Origin: Planctomycetaceae bacterium
Lineage (GTDB): Bacteria; Planctomycetota; Planctomycetia; Pirellulales; Thermoguttaceae
Length of the DNA: 8,271 bases
NCBI GenBank assembly: GCA_031266315.1
Contig: JAISBG010000598.1
Span: 1 to 8,271 of the forward strand
Reading direction: 5' to 3'
In this document: piece by piece, positions 1 through 5,666 of the stretch
Layout: every line of letters begins with the position of its first letter
Numbering within the stretch: position 1 is the first letter of the stretch
Program-made: the position numbers and the translations under genes
The notes under the pieces: model-generated
What the model was told of the DNA's origin: nothing
Databases searched by the model: none
The model's input: the letters and a program-made list of their open reading frames with translations, nothing else

Positions 1-237
1 AAGTGTGTCCCGCGCTGAGGACGAAAAAACCGGAACGTCAATCGGGGTTAATTGACGAACCATTTCACCATTGCTACCCTCTTCGGCGGCGACAACAACT
101 CCGTTGAGCAGTTCACAATCCGTCATTTGACGAACCACCCATTCCAATACGGACTTTCCTTCGAGCCGCCTTGCCACATGACGGTGTTGTTTTTCTGTCA
201 GCAGGGTTCCCTTGACAATCCCAATTGTTTTGTTCAT
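1..237 (-). CDS. Nucleotidyltransferase-like protein, possibly SpsF/cytidylyltransferase type (N-terminal part, runs off left edge)
   Basis: An open frame of 79 codons reads leftward from an ATG at 237-235 to the window edge with no stop, so only the N-terminus is visible. It begins MNKTIGIVKG, followed by RRLEGKSVLEWVVRQ, a hydrophobic strand (LLNGVVVAA) and DVPVFSSSARDTL. This order (initial strand, R-L-x-G-K-S loop, helix, strand, then a P-V-F...D-x-L segment) resembles SpsF-type cytidylyltransferases, which activate sugars for surface polysaccharide or glycan modification in the cytoplasm. The usual Q-A-R-M-x-S-x-R start is not conserved, so the family call is tentative. An AGGA motif (245-248) lies 7 nt before the ATG and supports this start. 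A promoter candidate lies about 95 bp upstream (333-360). The rest of the gene, including the metal-binding part, is outside the window. Confidence 0.6.
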   Translation of the reverse strand, partial: MNKTIGIVKGTLLTEKQHRHVARRLEGKSVLEWVVRQMTDCELLNGVVVAAEEGSNGEMVRQLTPIDVPVFSSSARDTL

Positions 238-332
238 AACACATTCCTTTCCACGTTTGAGTCCTTAAATGGGGGGAAACTAATGAAATATCCCAAAATG
301 GCTCCACAGCCGATTGGTCAGTTTGTCTTTTT

Positions 333-360
333 ATTATACAACCAATTAACCCCAAATCAA
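333..360 (-). promoter_or_regulatory. Sigma70-like promoter candidate for the left-edge gene
   Basis: Read on the minus strand: TTGATT (360-355), a 16-bp spacer, then TATAAT (338-333). A start point near 326 would give a leader of about 90 nt to the ATG at 237. The -10 box is a perfect consensus match and the -35 matches 4 of 6. The AT-rich background makes chance matches possible. Confidence 0.45.
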
Positions 361-505
361 ACATTACCTCAATAAATATAATTCAAAAAAATTTTTTTCT
401 TCCCGTTTTTTCGCAACGGAACATCGGAATTATTACCCACTGCTTGTTCCATAAATATTATGCACTTAGCGAGTCTGAATCTGTGAACAAATTTTGTACT
501 ATAGA

Positions 506-625
506 CAACTTCTAAAAACTTTTAACAAATAGCAAAAATTATTTTTGACAAGATATACATTATTTATTGGATTTTATCCTGTAAATTTTGTAAATCCTGT
601 CAAAAAAACTGATTTTTAGAAGTTG
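506..625 (+). repeat. MITE-like inverted-repeat element, copy 1
   Basis: A 120-bp AT-rich element bounded by 13-bp perfect terminal inverted repeats, CAACTTCTAAAAA at 506-518 and its complement at 613-625. Inside are TTTTTGACAAGATATA, GGATTTTATCCTGTAAAT and ATCCTGTCAAAAAA blocks. The same blocks occur in the same order on the minus strand at 5307-5443 (copy 2), so this is one element family present twice in opposite orientations. It has no coding capacity. It sits between divergent genes, so it is not a transcription terminator for either. Copy 1 is more diverged at its ends than copy 2, whose arms match over 22 bp. It could be a non-autonomous mobile element or a REP-like structured repeat; no transposase is present in the window. 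Confidence 0.75.
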
Positions 626-719
626 CTTTAACGATGCGGATTATTCGATATAATTGATATATTTGTATTGGGAAACCATAAAAATTTATCTATTTTAACT
701 TTTTTTGAGATTATTTCCG

Positions 720-748
720 TTGAAATTGCAGATATTGAAAGATATAAT
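720..748 (+). promoter_or_regulatory. Sigma70-like promoter candidate for the SprA-related gene
   Basis: TTGAAA (720-725), a 17-bp spacer and TATAAT (743-748) form a near-consensus promoter. A start near 755 would give a leader of about 54 nt before the ATG at 809. A second TATAAT at 649-654 has no well-spaced -35 box. Confidence 0.5.
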
Positions 749-808
749 CTTTTTAAATATTAACCTATATTTCAATAATCTTGCAACAATCCTGTAAAAC
801 TGTTTTCG

Positions 809-1813
809 ATGAGTTATTTTCAGCCCTTAATAACTTCTGCGTTTTCCAATTATTCTGTCAACCGAAATATTTACGTTGACCGCGCAACGGTTCAGGATAA
901 ACCCGCTGAAAATCAGAAAACAGAACAGAATCAAAACAAAGTTAATCTTCCCGATCCTGATTTCGGAAAACCAAAATCCGCATCCGGTGATGTTCTTGAT
1001 CTTTCTCAAGATATTCAAAAACAGACCGAAACTAAATCAGATGTTCGTCAAGCCGACCGAACAGAGGAAAATCAAGAAGTAAAAAATTCCGATGACGATT
1101 CGGTTGCGCTCCAGACCCGTGAAGATTCATCGGAAACATCGGAAAATACGGCAACAAAAAGCGGTTTAGGCGAAGCGGAATTAACACCGGAAGAACAACA
1201 ACAGGTTCAGGAACTCAAAGCACGCGATCAGGAAGTTCGTGTCCATGAAGCGGCTCACGTTGCCGCAGGCGGTCCTTATGTAACCGGTGGTCCCACTTAT
1301 ACTTATCAAACCGGTCCCGACGGCAAATCGTATGCAATCGGCGGTGAAGTCGGAATTGACACCAGCGAAGTCGGCGGCGATCCTAAAGCAACAATTCAGA
1401 AAATGCAAACGGTTGCCGCCGCCGCACTTGCTCCGGCTGAACCGTCCGGTCAAGATCAAAAAGTTGCCGCTGCCGCACGGCAAAAAGAAGCCCAAGCCCG
1501 CGCAGAACTCGCCCAACAAAATAGTTCCGCTTTGACCGGCAACAACGAAAATGAAAATTCCGAGTCTTCACAATCGGCTGCTGCTGAAGACAAACCCCAA
1601 TCCGCATCATCAGCAACCGAAACAACCAACCAAACAGATTCGGATAAATCGGACAAATCCGATAAAATTGTTGCCAATTCCGGTTTACGTTCTGCAGCAA
1701 ACTCTTTTGCTGCCGGATTCGCAAAATCAACTCAACAAAGTTCCGCGTATCAGGCTCAAAGTTCTATGCCGTTGAGTTCCGCTTCTTCAAACCGTTTTTC
1801 GGTTTTCGCGTAA
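809..1813 (+). CDS. SprA-related putative metalloprotease (zincin-like HEAAH motif)
   Basis: This is a 334-residue protein with a compact conserved core at about residues 125-235 between long polar, low-complexity flanks. The core reads LTPEEQQQVQELKARDQEVRVHEAAH, then a glycine-rich part (GGPYVTGGPTYTYQTGPDGK), YAIGGEVGIDTS, GDPKATIQKMQ and AALAPAEPSGQDQKVAAAAR. This pattern matches what I know as the SprA-related family (PF12118), annotated as putative metalloproteases. HEAAH (residues 146-150) fits the HExxH zinc motif; Glu180 in GGEVGID could be a third ligand, by inference only. Residues 25-120 and 240-320 are rich in Q, E, S, D, N and T and probably disordered. There is no signal peptide or membrane segment. 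The substrate is unknown. No Shine-Dalgarno precedes the ATG; the start is chosen because it is the first in-frame ATG after the promoter candidate. It is monocistronic and convergent with the next gene. Confidence 0.8.
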   Translation: MSYFQPLITSAFSNYSVNRNIYVDRATVQDKPAENQKTEQNQNKVNLPDPDFGKPKSASGDVLDLSQDIQKQTETKSDVRQADRTEENQEVKNSDDDSVALQTREDSSETSENTATKSGLGEAELTPEEQQQVQELKARDQEVRVHEAAHVAAGGPYVTGGPTYTYQTGPDGKSYAIGGEVGIDTSEVGGDPKATIQKMQTVAAAALAPAEPSGQDQKVAAAARQKEAQARAELAQQNSSALTGNNENENSESSQSAAAEDKPQSASSATETTNQTDSDKSDKSDKIVANSGLRSAANSFAAGFAKSTQQSSAYQAQSSMPLSSASSNRFSVFA

Positions 1814-1851
1814 CTCACACCGTTCTATCGTTTGGCGGTTTCCGAATTTAC

Positions 1852-1886
1852 GATTAAATTCCCATTAACGGACGTACAATTTAATC
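1852..1886. terminator. Inverted repeat in convergent gap, possible weak terminator
   Basis: GATTAAATT (1852-1860) and AATTTAATC (1878-1886) form a perfect 9-bp stem around a 17-nt loop, between two convergent genes. No long T-tract follows on either strand and the stem is AT-rich, so the terminator role rests mainly on position. Confidence 0.25.
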
Positions 1887-1928
1887 AACTGGTTAATCAA
1901 TTGATTAATAAATTGGTTAATCAACCGG
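1881..1928. repeat. 12-bp tandem repeat, four units, overlapping the stop codon of the SGNH hydrolase gene
   Basis: Four consecutive 12-bp units: TTAATCAACTGG (1881-1892), TTAATCAATTGA (1893-1904), TTAATAAATTGG (1905-1916) and TTAATCAACCGG (1917-1928). The last unit encodes, on the minus strand, the final Pro-Val-Asp and the TAA stop of the hydrolase gene. Because 12 is a multiple of three, every other unit also ends in an in-frame TAA, giving four stops in series. Units 2 and 3 include the 16-bp perfect palindrome TTAATCAATTGATTAA (1893-1908). The simplest reading is tandem duplication of the gene end with later drift. Confidence 0.85.
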
Positions 1929-3203
1929 ATTGCCGATTAACATGAGTTGACCGAACCAGACACTTGTTCCCTGAAACTTTGGCTCGGCAAGTTCTTTTTC
2001 CGGGTCTTTAAGCCGAAACGCAACCGGTTGCCTATTCGGTTGTTCGGGGTGAACTTCAACCGTAATTGTATGAACAACATCCGCATCAAGATTGGACGCT
2101 AAATCAAGGGTTGCAAGACGGTGGTAGGTACAGTAAGAATCAAATCGGGCAACCGGTTTTTCTTTTGTTTTTCCGTCAACCGTTACAATAACTTGTCCGC
2201 CGTTCGGACCCACTAAATCGTAAATCTTCGCCTGAGAACCTTTGAATTTGAACGTTAATTGACTACCCGGTTTTCCCGAATACCAAATTGCTCCCAACCG
2301 TTGCCCGAACGATTTTTGGAGATGATTATCGGCGTCGAGTTTTTTCCATTCCCCTTGCAACATTGATTCGGTAATCGGAACCAATTGGGCTGTTTCCCAA
2401 TGATCACTGATAAATGTTTTGGCGAGTTTGGACTGATGTGAAACCGGTTTGGTTCCTTTCATTTTTTCAAAACTTTCGATGACTGCTTGAACATAGATTT
2501 GATGTCCGGCATCAAGCGGATGAACACTGTCCTTTGAGAACAGAATCACTCCTTCAGGAGCCGATTCGCCTTTGAACAACAGTTTTCCCGATTTCTCCAA
2601 AGCCAGAACCGGAACCGTAAAATTGATGGACGGTATGCCGTAAAAATCGGCGAGAAGTTCCATTGAAGACATTGATCTGTTACAAATTCCTTCACGAGGT
2701 TCTTTTGCTAAGGCTTCGGAGATGGTATAAACAAACACAATATCGGTTTTGGGATTTGCCTTCCATGTCTGGCGAACAATTCCTTCCATACTGCGCCAAA
2801 TTTTTTCTGGCAATGCCCCGCCGTCATTGACGGCAAATTCGACGAACAATAAATCAGGCTGATATTGAAGAACATCACGAGCAATCCTGAAAACTCCCAA
2901 ATCACTGCCGGTACCGCCAATTGCCGCATGAATTTCTTCGATTTTTGCGTTTGAAAAAGTCTTTTTGAACCATTCCGTCGTCTTGGGACGCCAACCATTG
3001 GCTGCCGTAATGGAACCGCCAAGATACGCAATTTTAACCGTTTCGCCTTTACTTAGTTTTTCAAAAACATTACCAACACCGTCCCGAATTTGTAACAATT
3101 CCATTGGAACATGTCGAAATTCCGGTGTTTCGGCAAAACAGACAAACGGAACAAAAATAAACAAACCCGAAACAAAAAAACAGTACAAAATTCGGTTCAT
3201 CAT
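1917..3203 (-). CDS. Secreted SGNH/GDSL-type hydrolase (probable esterase) with C-terminal beta-rich domain
   Basis: This is a 428-residue protein with a signal peptide (hydrophobic residues 5-23, likely cleavage after CFA at 24), so it acts outside the cytoplasmic membrane. The SGNH blocks are in order: YLGGSIT with nucleophile Ser64 (block I, GGS in place of GDS), a glycine in GGTGSD near 97 (block II), VEFAVND with Asn126 and Asp127 (block III), and DSVHP with Asp225 and His228 (block V). Family members remove acyl groups, often acetyl, from polysaccharides or other esters; the substrate here cannot be told. Residues about 290-390 ([12 protein letters not shown]...[14 protein letters not shown]...VIVTVDGK) look like a beta-sandwich, possibly carbohydrate-binding. 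Two ATGs are adjacent (MM); either could be the start, preceded by a weak AGG/GGTG. The gene is single and leftward, and its last codons lie in a 12-bp tandem repeat. Confidence 0.85.
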   Translation of the reverse strand: MMNRILYCFFVSGLFIFVPFVCFAETPEFRHVPMELLQIRDGVGNVFEKLSKGETVKIAYLGGSITAANGWRPKTTEWFKKTFSNAKIEEIHAAIGGTGSDLGVFRIARDVLQYQPDLLFVEFAVNDGGALPEKIWRSMEGIVRQTWKANPKTDIVFVYTISEALAKEPREGICNRSMSSMELLADFYGIPSINFTVPVLALEKSGKLLFKGESAPEGVILFSKDSVHPLDAGHQIYVQAVIESFEKMKGTKPVSHQSKLAKTFISDHWETAQLVPITESMLQGEWKKLDADNHLQKSFGQRLGAIWYSGKPGSQLTFKFKGSQAKIYDLVGPNGGQVIVTVDGKTKEKPVARFDSYCTYHRLATLDLASNLDADVVHTITVEVHPEQPNRQPVAFRLKDPEKELAEPKFQGTSVWFGQLMLIGNPVD

Positions 3204-3336
3204 AACACCTTTTTCTAATGAAAATGAAAAAATTTTTCAAAAACAGTCAAACAACAAAACGATTACAGTTTATCAGATGGAATCAAAAAAAATAGAGTAT
3301 TCCCAAAATTTCGGCTTTCCGGCAAGAGCAGGAAAT

Positions 3337-3555
3337 CATCAAGTGGGCAACCTTTTGCTAAAAGGTTGCGTCGGCGTACTTGCCGACTGTGAACTAGATT
3401 AACAATGGCAATTTGTGTTGCTAACCGTTTGGGAATCTGGTTGCCAGCCGGAAACAGGGGCAAAGTTGGCCAACGCCGACACGATGTTTTAGCAAAACAT
3501 TGCCCATCTGATGAAAATATTTTGTCCACCTGATGAAAACATTGCCTACCTGATG
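3337..3555. repeat. Composite structured repeat: inverted arms with covarying hairpins plus three 20-22 bp tandem units
   Basis: The left arm on the plus strand starts CATCAAGTGGGCAACC (from 3337) and forms a perfect 10-bp hairpin with a 3-nt loop (3347-3369), then a 6-bp GTCGGC/GCCGAC hairpin (3370-3387). Read on the minus strand from 3513 back to about 3462, the right arm gives the same series: CATCAGATGGGCAATG, a TTTTGCTAAAA hairpin (3484-3500), then GTGTCGGCG. In the two stems, CC/GG in one copy is TG/CA in the other, so pairing is kept. To the right are three tandem units ending in CTGATG: 3494-3513 (20 bp), 3514-3535 (22 bp) and 3536-3555 (20 bp). Both flanking genes point away, so these hairpins are not 3'-end terminators. 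I see no coding function. Confidence 0.7.
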
Positions 3556-3583
3556 TTGACCGACCTTACAATATTTCTATAAT
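3556..3583 (+). promoter_or_regulatory. Sigma70-like promoter candidate for the Wzz/GumC-like gene
   Basis: TTGACC (3556-3561), a 16-bp spacer and TATAAT (3578-3583). A start near 3590 gives a leader of about 55 nt. The -35 box begins at the base after the last tandem repeat unit (ends 3555). Confidence 0.55.
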
Positions 3584-3644
3584 GAATAATCTGTTGTGTC
3601 TGTTTTTTTAGTCCGGTTTTTCACTTTTAATTTCTTGCTTTACC

Positions 3645-4967
3645 ATGTTACAGAATGAAGAAACTCCTGAAACAGTTGAAACTCCTCTTGAAACCTCTGA
3701 AACATTATGTCAAAAGACAAAACAAACCAAAATCCCAATTTGTCGGAAGTTGCGGATTGTTCTTGGTTTTTTTGTTTTGTTGGTCGTTTTGGGGGTCTTG
3801 TTCTGCGTGTTGCGACCAAGCATGTACACCGCAACGGCTTATATACAGATTTTGTCGCATAAACCGTATTTTATTTACGATGAAAAACAACAAACAAACT
3901 ACGATAATTTTGTCAACACACAATTTGCCATTATCAAAAGTCCACTGATTTTGTCAAAGGCGTTGGAAGACCCTCAATTTTCACAACTTCCTATTATTAA
4001 GTCCCGGCAAGATAAAATTGCATGGCTTGCCCGAAAACTGGAACTCCAGAGGCTGCAAAACTCCGAAATCATAACTGTTTCAATTACACTTCCTGTTCCC
4101 GAAGACACGGAAAAAATTGTCAACAGTGTTGTTACTGCTTTTTTTGATTTTTATGCAACTCACTCACGTGATTGGAATTTTAAACTTCTCACACAATTGA
4201 ATCTCGAATTGAACCGCCAAAAAGCAACAGCAAGACTGTTACAAGACGAGATTCGAAGTGGTATGGAACAGGCTGCGAAACAGGGCGGAATATCCCGTGT
4301 TCCTGATTCTTTGGAAAAATCTATGTTGTTGGGAGAATCTGTTTTGCGTGAACTTTATCTCAATGAATCAAAACTCGAAACACTTCAAACCGAATTGGAT
4401 ACGCTTTGCGAACCGATACCATTGTCGGAATTGGAAATTCCAGAGACAGTTATTCAAAAGGCAGTCGAAAACGATCCCATGATGAAAATGTTACAACAAA
4501 GAAAAATTGATTTGCAAGATCACTTGGCAACTCTCAAAAAAGATTTCACACAAGATAATAATTTTAGAATACTTGGTTTACAAAAACAGATCAAAGAAAT
4601 AGAGGAAAAAATTGAAGAAAAGAAAAAAAATACGGAAGAAATAAAAAAGAAATTCCAATCGGAATATGCCCAAAATTTAGAAACCAAAATTATCGAAACT
4701 CAATTAGCCGTTCGTTCTCAGACAAATCTTGTTAATAATCTTCGGAAAAAATATCAAGAACAAATTATTGCTGTTGGAGAGCGAACAGTTAAAATAGTCG
4801 ATACACAATTCCTGCAAGACCAACTCCGTCGGGTAAACTCTATTATTGATCAATTGGAATTACGAGTCGTTGCCATAGAAACAGAACGATTCGCTCCGCC
4901 GCAAATTGAGTTGAAACGAAAAGCAACAATCCCAATACAACCCAATCCCGGTTGGGGTTGGTGGTAA
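3645..4967 (+). CDS. Chain-length determinant (Wzz/GumC)-like membrane protein, lacking the usual second membrane helix
   Basis: This is a 440-residue protein. After a polar 35-residue N-terminus with ETPET-like repetition there is one membrane helix (about 36-56, LRIVLGFFVLLVVLGVLFCVL). It is followed directly by RPSMYTATAYIQI and a Wzz-type fold (FVNTQFAIIKSPLILSKAL at 89-107; SEIITVSI at 140-147; VNSVVTAFFDFY at 159-170). Residues about 180-415 are mostly coiled coil, the densest part at 310-370 being rich in K and E. Family members control polysaccharide chain length or export across the envelope. They normally return through a second helix after a proline-rich segment; here the protein has ATIPIQPNPGWGWW and stops, so that helix is absent. 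No tyrosine-kinase domain or adjacent kinase is visible. The first in-frame ATG is used (preceded by TTACC, no Shine-Dalgarno). Transcription probably ends at 5015-5054. Confidence 0.7.
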   Translation: MLQNEETPETVETPLETSETLCQKTKQTKIPICRKLRIVLGFFVLLVVLGVLFCVLRPSMYTATAYIQILSHKPYFIYDEKQQTNYDNFVNTQFAIIKSPLILSKALEDPQFSQLPIIKSRQDKIAWLARKLELQRLQNSEIITVSITLPVPEDTEKIVNSVVTAFFDFYATHSRDWNFKLLTQLNLELNRQKATARLLQDEIRSGMEQAAKQGGISRVPDSLEKSMLLGESVLRELYLNESKLETLQTELDTLCEPIPLSELEIPETVIQKAVENDPMMKMLQQRKIDLQDHLATLKKDFTQDNNFRILGLQKQIKEIEEKIEEKKKNTEEIKKKFQSEYAQNLETKIIETQLAVRSQTNLVNNLRKKYQEQIIAVGERTVKIVDTQFLQDQLRRVNSIIDQLELRVVAIETERFAPPQIELKRKATIPIQPNPGWGWW

Positions 4968-5014
4968 AATTGCGGCGGGTTATTACTGTCCAATGACAAT
5001 CAGGTGAATTGTTA

Positions 5015-5054
5015 CAAGAATTTTTCAAAGAATTTTCAAAAAATCTTGTTTTTT
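5015..5054 (+). terminator. Probable rho-independent terminator after the Wzz-like gene
   Basis: CAAGAATTTTT (5015-5025) pairs with AAAAAATCTTG (5038-5048) with one A-A mismatch, around a 12-nt loop, and is followed by six T residues (5049-5054). The stem is AT-rich and so weak, but the T-tract position and orientation fit termination 48 bp after the stop codon at 4965-4967. Confidence 0.5.
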
Positions 5055-5098
5055 GGAAAGTGCGGTTAGAAAATAATTAGAAAAAAATTGAGATTAAG

Positions 5099-5180
5099 CG
5101 GAGGACAAGGGATTCGAACCCTCAACCGGTTTCCCGGCAACTGATTTCGAGTCAGCCCGCTCACCATTCGCATATCCTCC
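5099..5180 (-). tRNA. tRNA-Ser(CGA)
   Basis: Read on the minus strand, the 82-nt gene starts GGAGGAT (5180-5174) and ends GTCCTCC plus discriminator G (5106-5099). These make a 7-bp acceptor stem with one T-G wobble at the inner pair. The anticodon arm is GCTGA-CTCGAAA-TCAGT with anticodon CGA, reading UCG serine codons. A long variable arm with a CCGG-GAAA-CCGG stem-loop is typical of class II serine tRNAs. The T arm is GAGGG-TTCGAAT-CCCTT. The D arm is short. No CCA is encoded after the discriminator, so the 3' end must be added by nucleotidyltransferase. Confidence 0.93.
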
Positions 5181-5197
5181 GAATTATTGATATTTTG

Positions 5198-5224
5198 ATT
5201 ATCCTTTCGAAAATGAATCCTCAA
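5198..5224 (-). promoter_or_regulatory. Possible promoter for tRNA-Ser
   Basis: On the minus strand TTGAGG (5224-5219) and GATAAT (5203-5198) are separated by 15 bp, shorter than ideal. The start would fall about 10 nt before the tRNA 5' end, which suits a tRNA leader. Weak support only. Confidence 0.3.
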
Positions 5225-5306
5225 AACAGTTTTTTATTTTAACGGCTTCCGGTCTTTTGGCAAGTCCCCGAAATATCATTGGGGAGTTCTAGGAAAGAAA
5301 AATTAG

Positions 5307-5443
5307 TTAAGGCAACTTCTAAAAACCTATTTTTTGACATGATTTATAGAATTTACAGGATAAAAAATCAAATAAAATCCGGTAAGTCATATATATCTTG
5401 TCAAAAAATAAATCTTTGTAAAGGTTTTTAGAAGTTGCCTTAA
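5307..5443 (-). repeat. MITE-like inverted-repeat element, copy 2 (opposite orientation)
   Basis: A 137-bp element with 22-bp perfect terminal inverted repeats: 5307-5328 (TTAAGGCAACTTCTAAAAAC plus CT) and its complement at 5422-5443. A nested second inverted pair (TTTTTTGACA at 5330-5339 and TGTCAAAAAA at 5399-5408) makes it a long imperfect hairpin with an AT-rich centre containing TTTACAGGAT. Reverse-complemented, it aligns block for block with 506-625. Both ends are TTAA, which could be part of the repeat or a duplicated target site. It lies 127 bp upstream of tRNA-Ser. No open frame or transposase is inside. Confidence 0.8.
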
Positions 5444-5525
5444 TTAATTATTTATGTTACGCACAGTAGGCGAAAAGTCGGTCAAACATACATTAACATC
5501 AGAATTTTGCAATCCTATTGACGGG

Positions 5526-5554
5526 TTGACAGGCAAGATTGAATTATGGATAAT
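5526..5554 (+). promoter_or_regulatory. Sigma70-like promoter for the 803-aa gene
   Basis: A perfect TTGACA (5526-5531), an optimal 17-bp spacer and GATAAT (5549-5554, 5 of 6 to consensus). A start near 5561 gives a leader of about 105 nt. This is the best -35 and spacing combination in the window. Confidence 0.6.
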
Positions 5555-5666
5555 AAAAACTCTGTTTAAGGCAGTTTTGATTTCTGCCGGTATTTGTTGC
5601 AATTAACTTGGAGTTACCTTTGTTTTATTTTTCATCGTCTCCATTTTCAATAATTTCCGTATTACC

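Larger units (their letters stand above)
241..808. other. Divergent intergenic region without a supported gene
   Basis: This AT-rich 568-bp stretch separates the leftward left-edge gene from the rightward metalloprotease-like gene. It holds the minus-strand promoter candidate (333-360), repeat copy 1 (506-625) and the plus-strand promoter candidate (720-748). Between about 375 and 505 I see only AT-rich sequence with homopolymer runs and no credible gene, RNA or further repeat. Confidence 0.6.
3204..3644. other. Divergent intergenic region, no supported gene
   Basis: This 441-bp stretch lies between the leftward SGNH hydrolase and the rightward Wzz-like gene. It holds the composite repeat (3337-3555) and the promoter candidate at 3556-3583. 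The part at 3204-3336 should contain the hydrolase promoter, but I find no convincing -35/-10 pair there. The short open frames that cross the region overlap the repeat and show no protein-family character. Confidence 0.6.
5181..5666. other. Intergenic region between tRNA-Ser and the 803-aa gene
   Basis: This 486-bp stretch contains the tRNA promoter candidate, repeat copy 2 (5307-5443) and a good promoter for the rightward gene (5526-5554). The only other open frame, 50 codons at 5454-5606, overlaps that promoter and has no ribosome binding site, so I do not call it. The leader at about 5561-5666 is pyrimidine-rich near the start codon. Confidence 0.6.

Noticed and set aside
52..375. Rightward open frame of 107 codons and an overlapping leftward frame of 83 codons at 113-364
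   Set aside because: Both are antisense or out-of-frame shadows of the left-edge gene, whose frame (237 to 1, minus) has a ribosome binding site and protein-like content; their own peptides show no family character.
3347..3387. Adjacent hairpins read as a rho-independent terminator
   Set aside because: Flanking genes are divergent, so no gene ends here, and there is no T-tract after the stems.
3263..3529. Leftward 88-codon open frame between the hydrolase and the Wzz-like gene
   Set aside because: It lies almost entirely inside the composite structured repeat; the peptide is Cys/Arg-rich without domain features and there is no clear ribosome binding site.
3494..3555. Possible CRISPR-like array
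   Set aside because: The units are directly tandem without spacers, number only three, and extend from a larger inverted repeat.
4621..4630. A8 run within the Wzz-like gene as a frameshift or phase-variation site
   Set aside because: The coding frame continues normally for more than 330 bases after it and the alternative frames give nothing sensible; the run fits Lys-rich coiled-coil codons.
5454..5606. Rightward 50-codon open frame before the 803-aa gene
   Set aside because: It contains the well-matched promoter of the downstream gene, has no ribosome binding site, and the peptide has no recognisable features.
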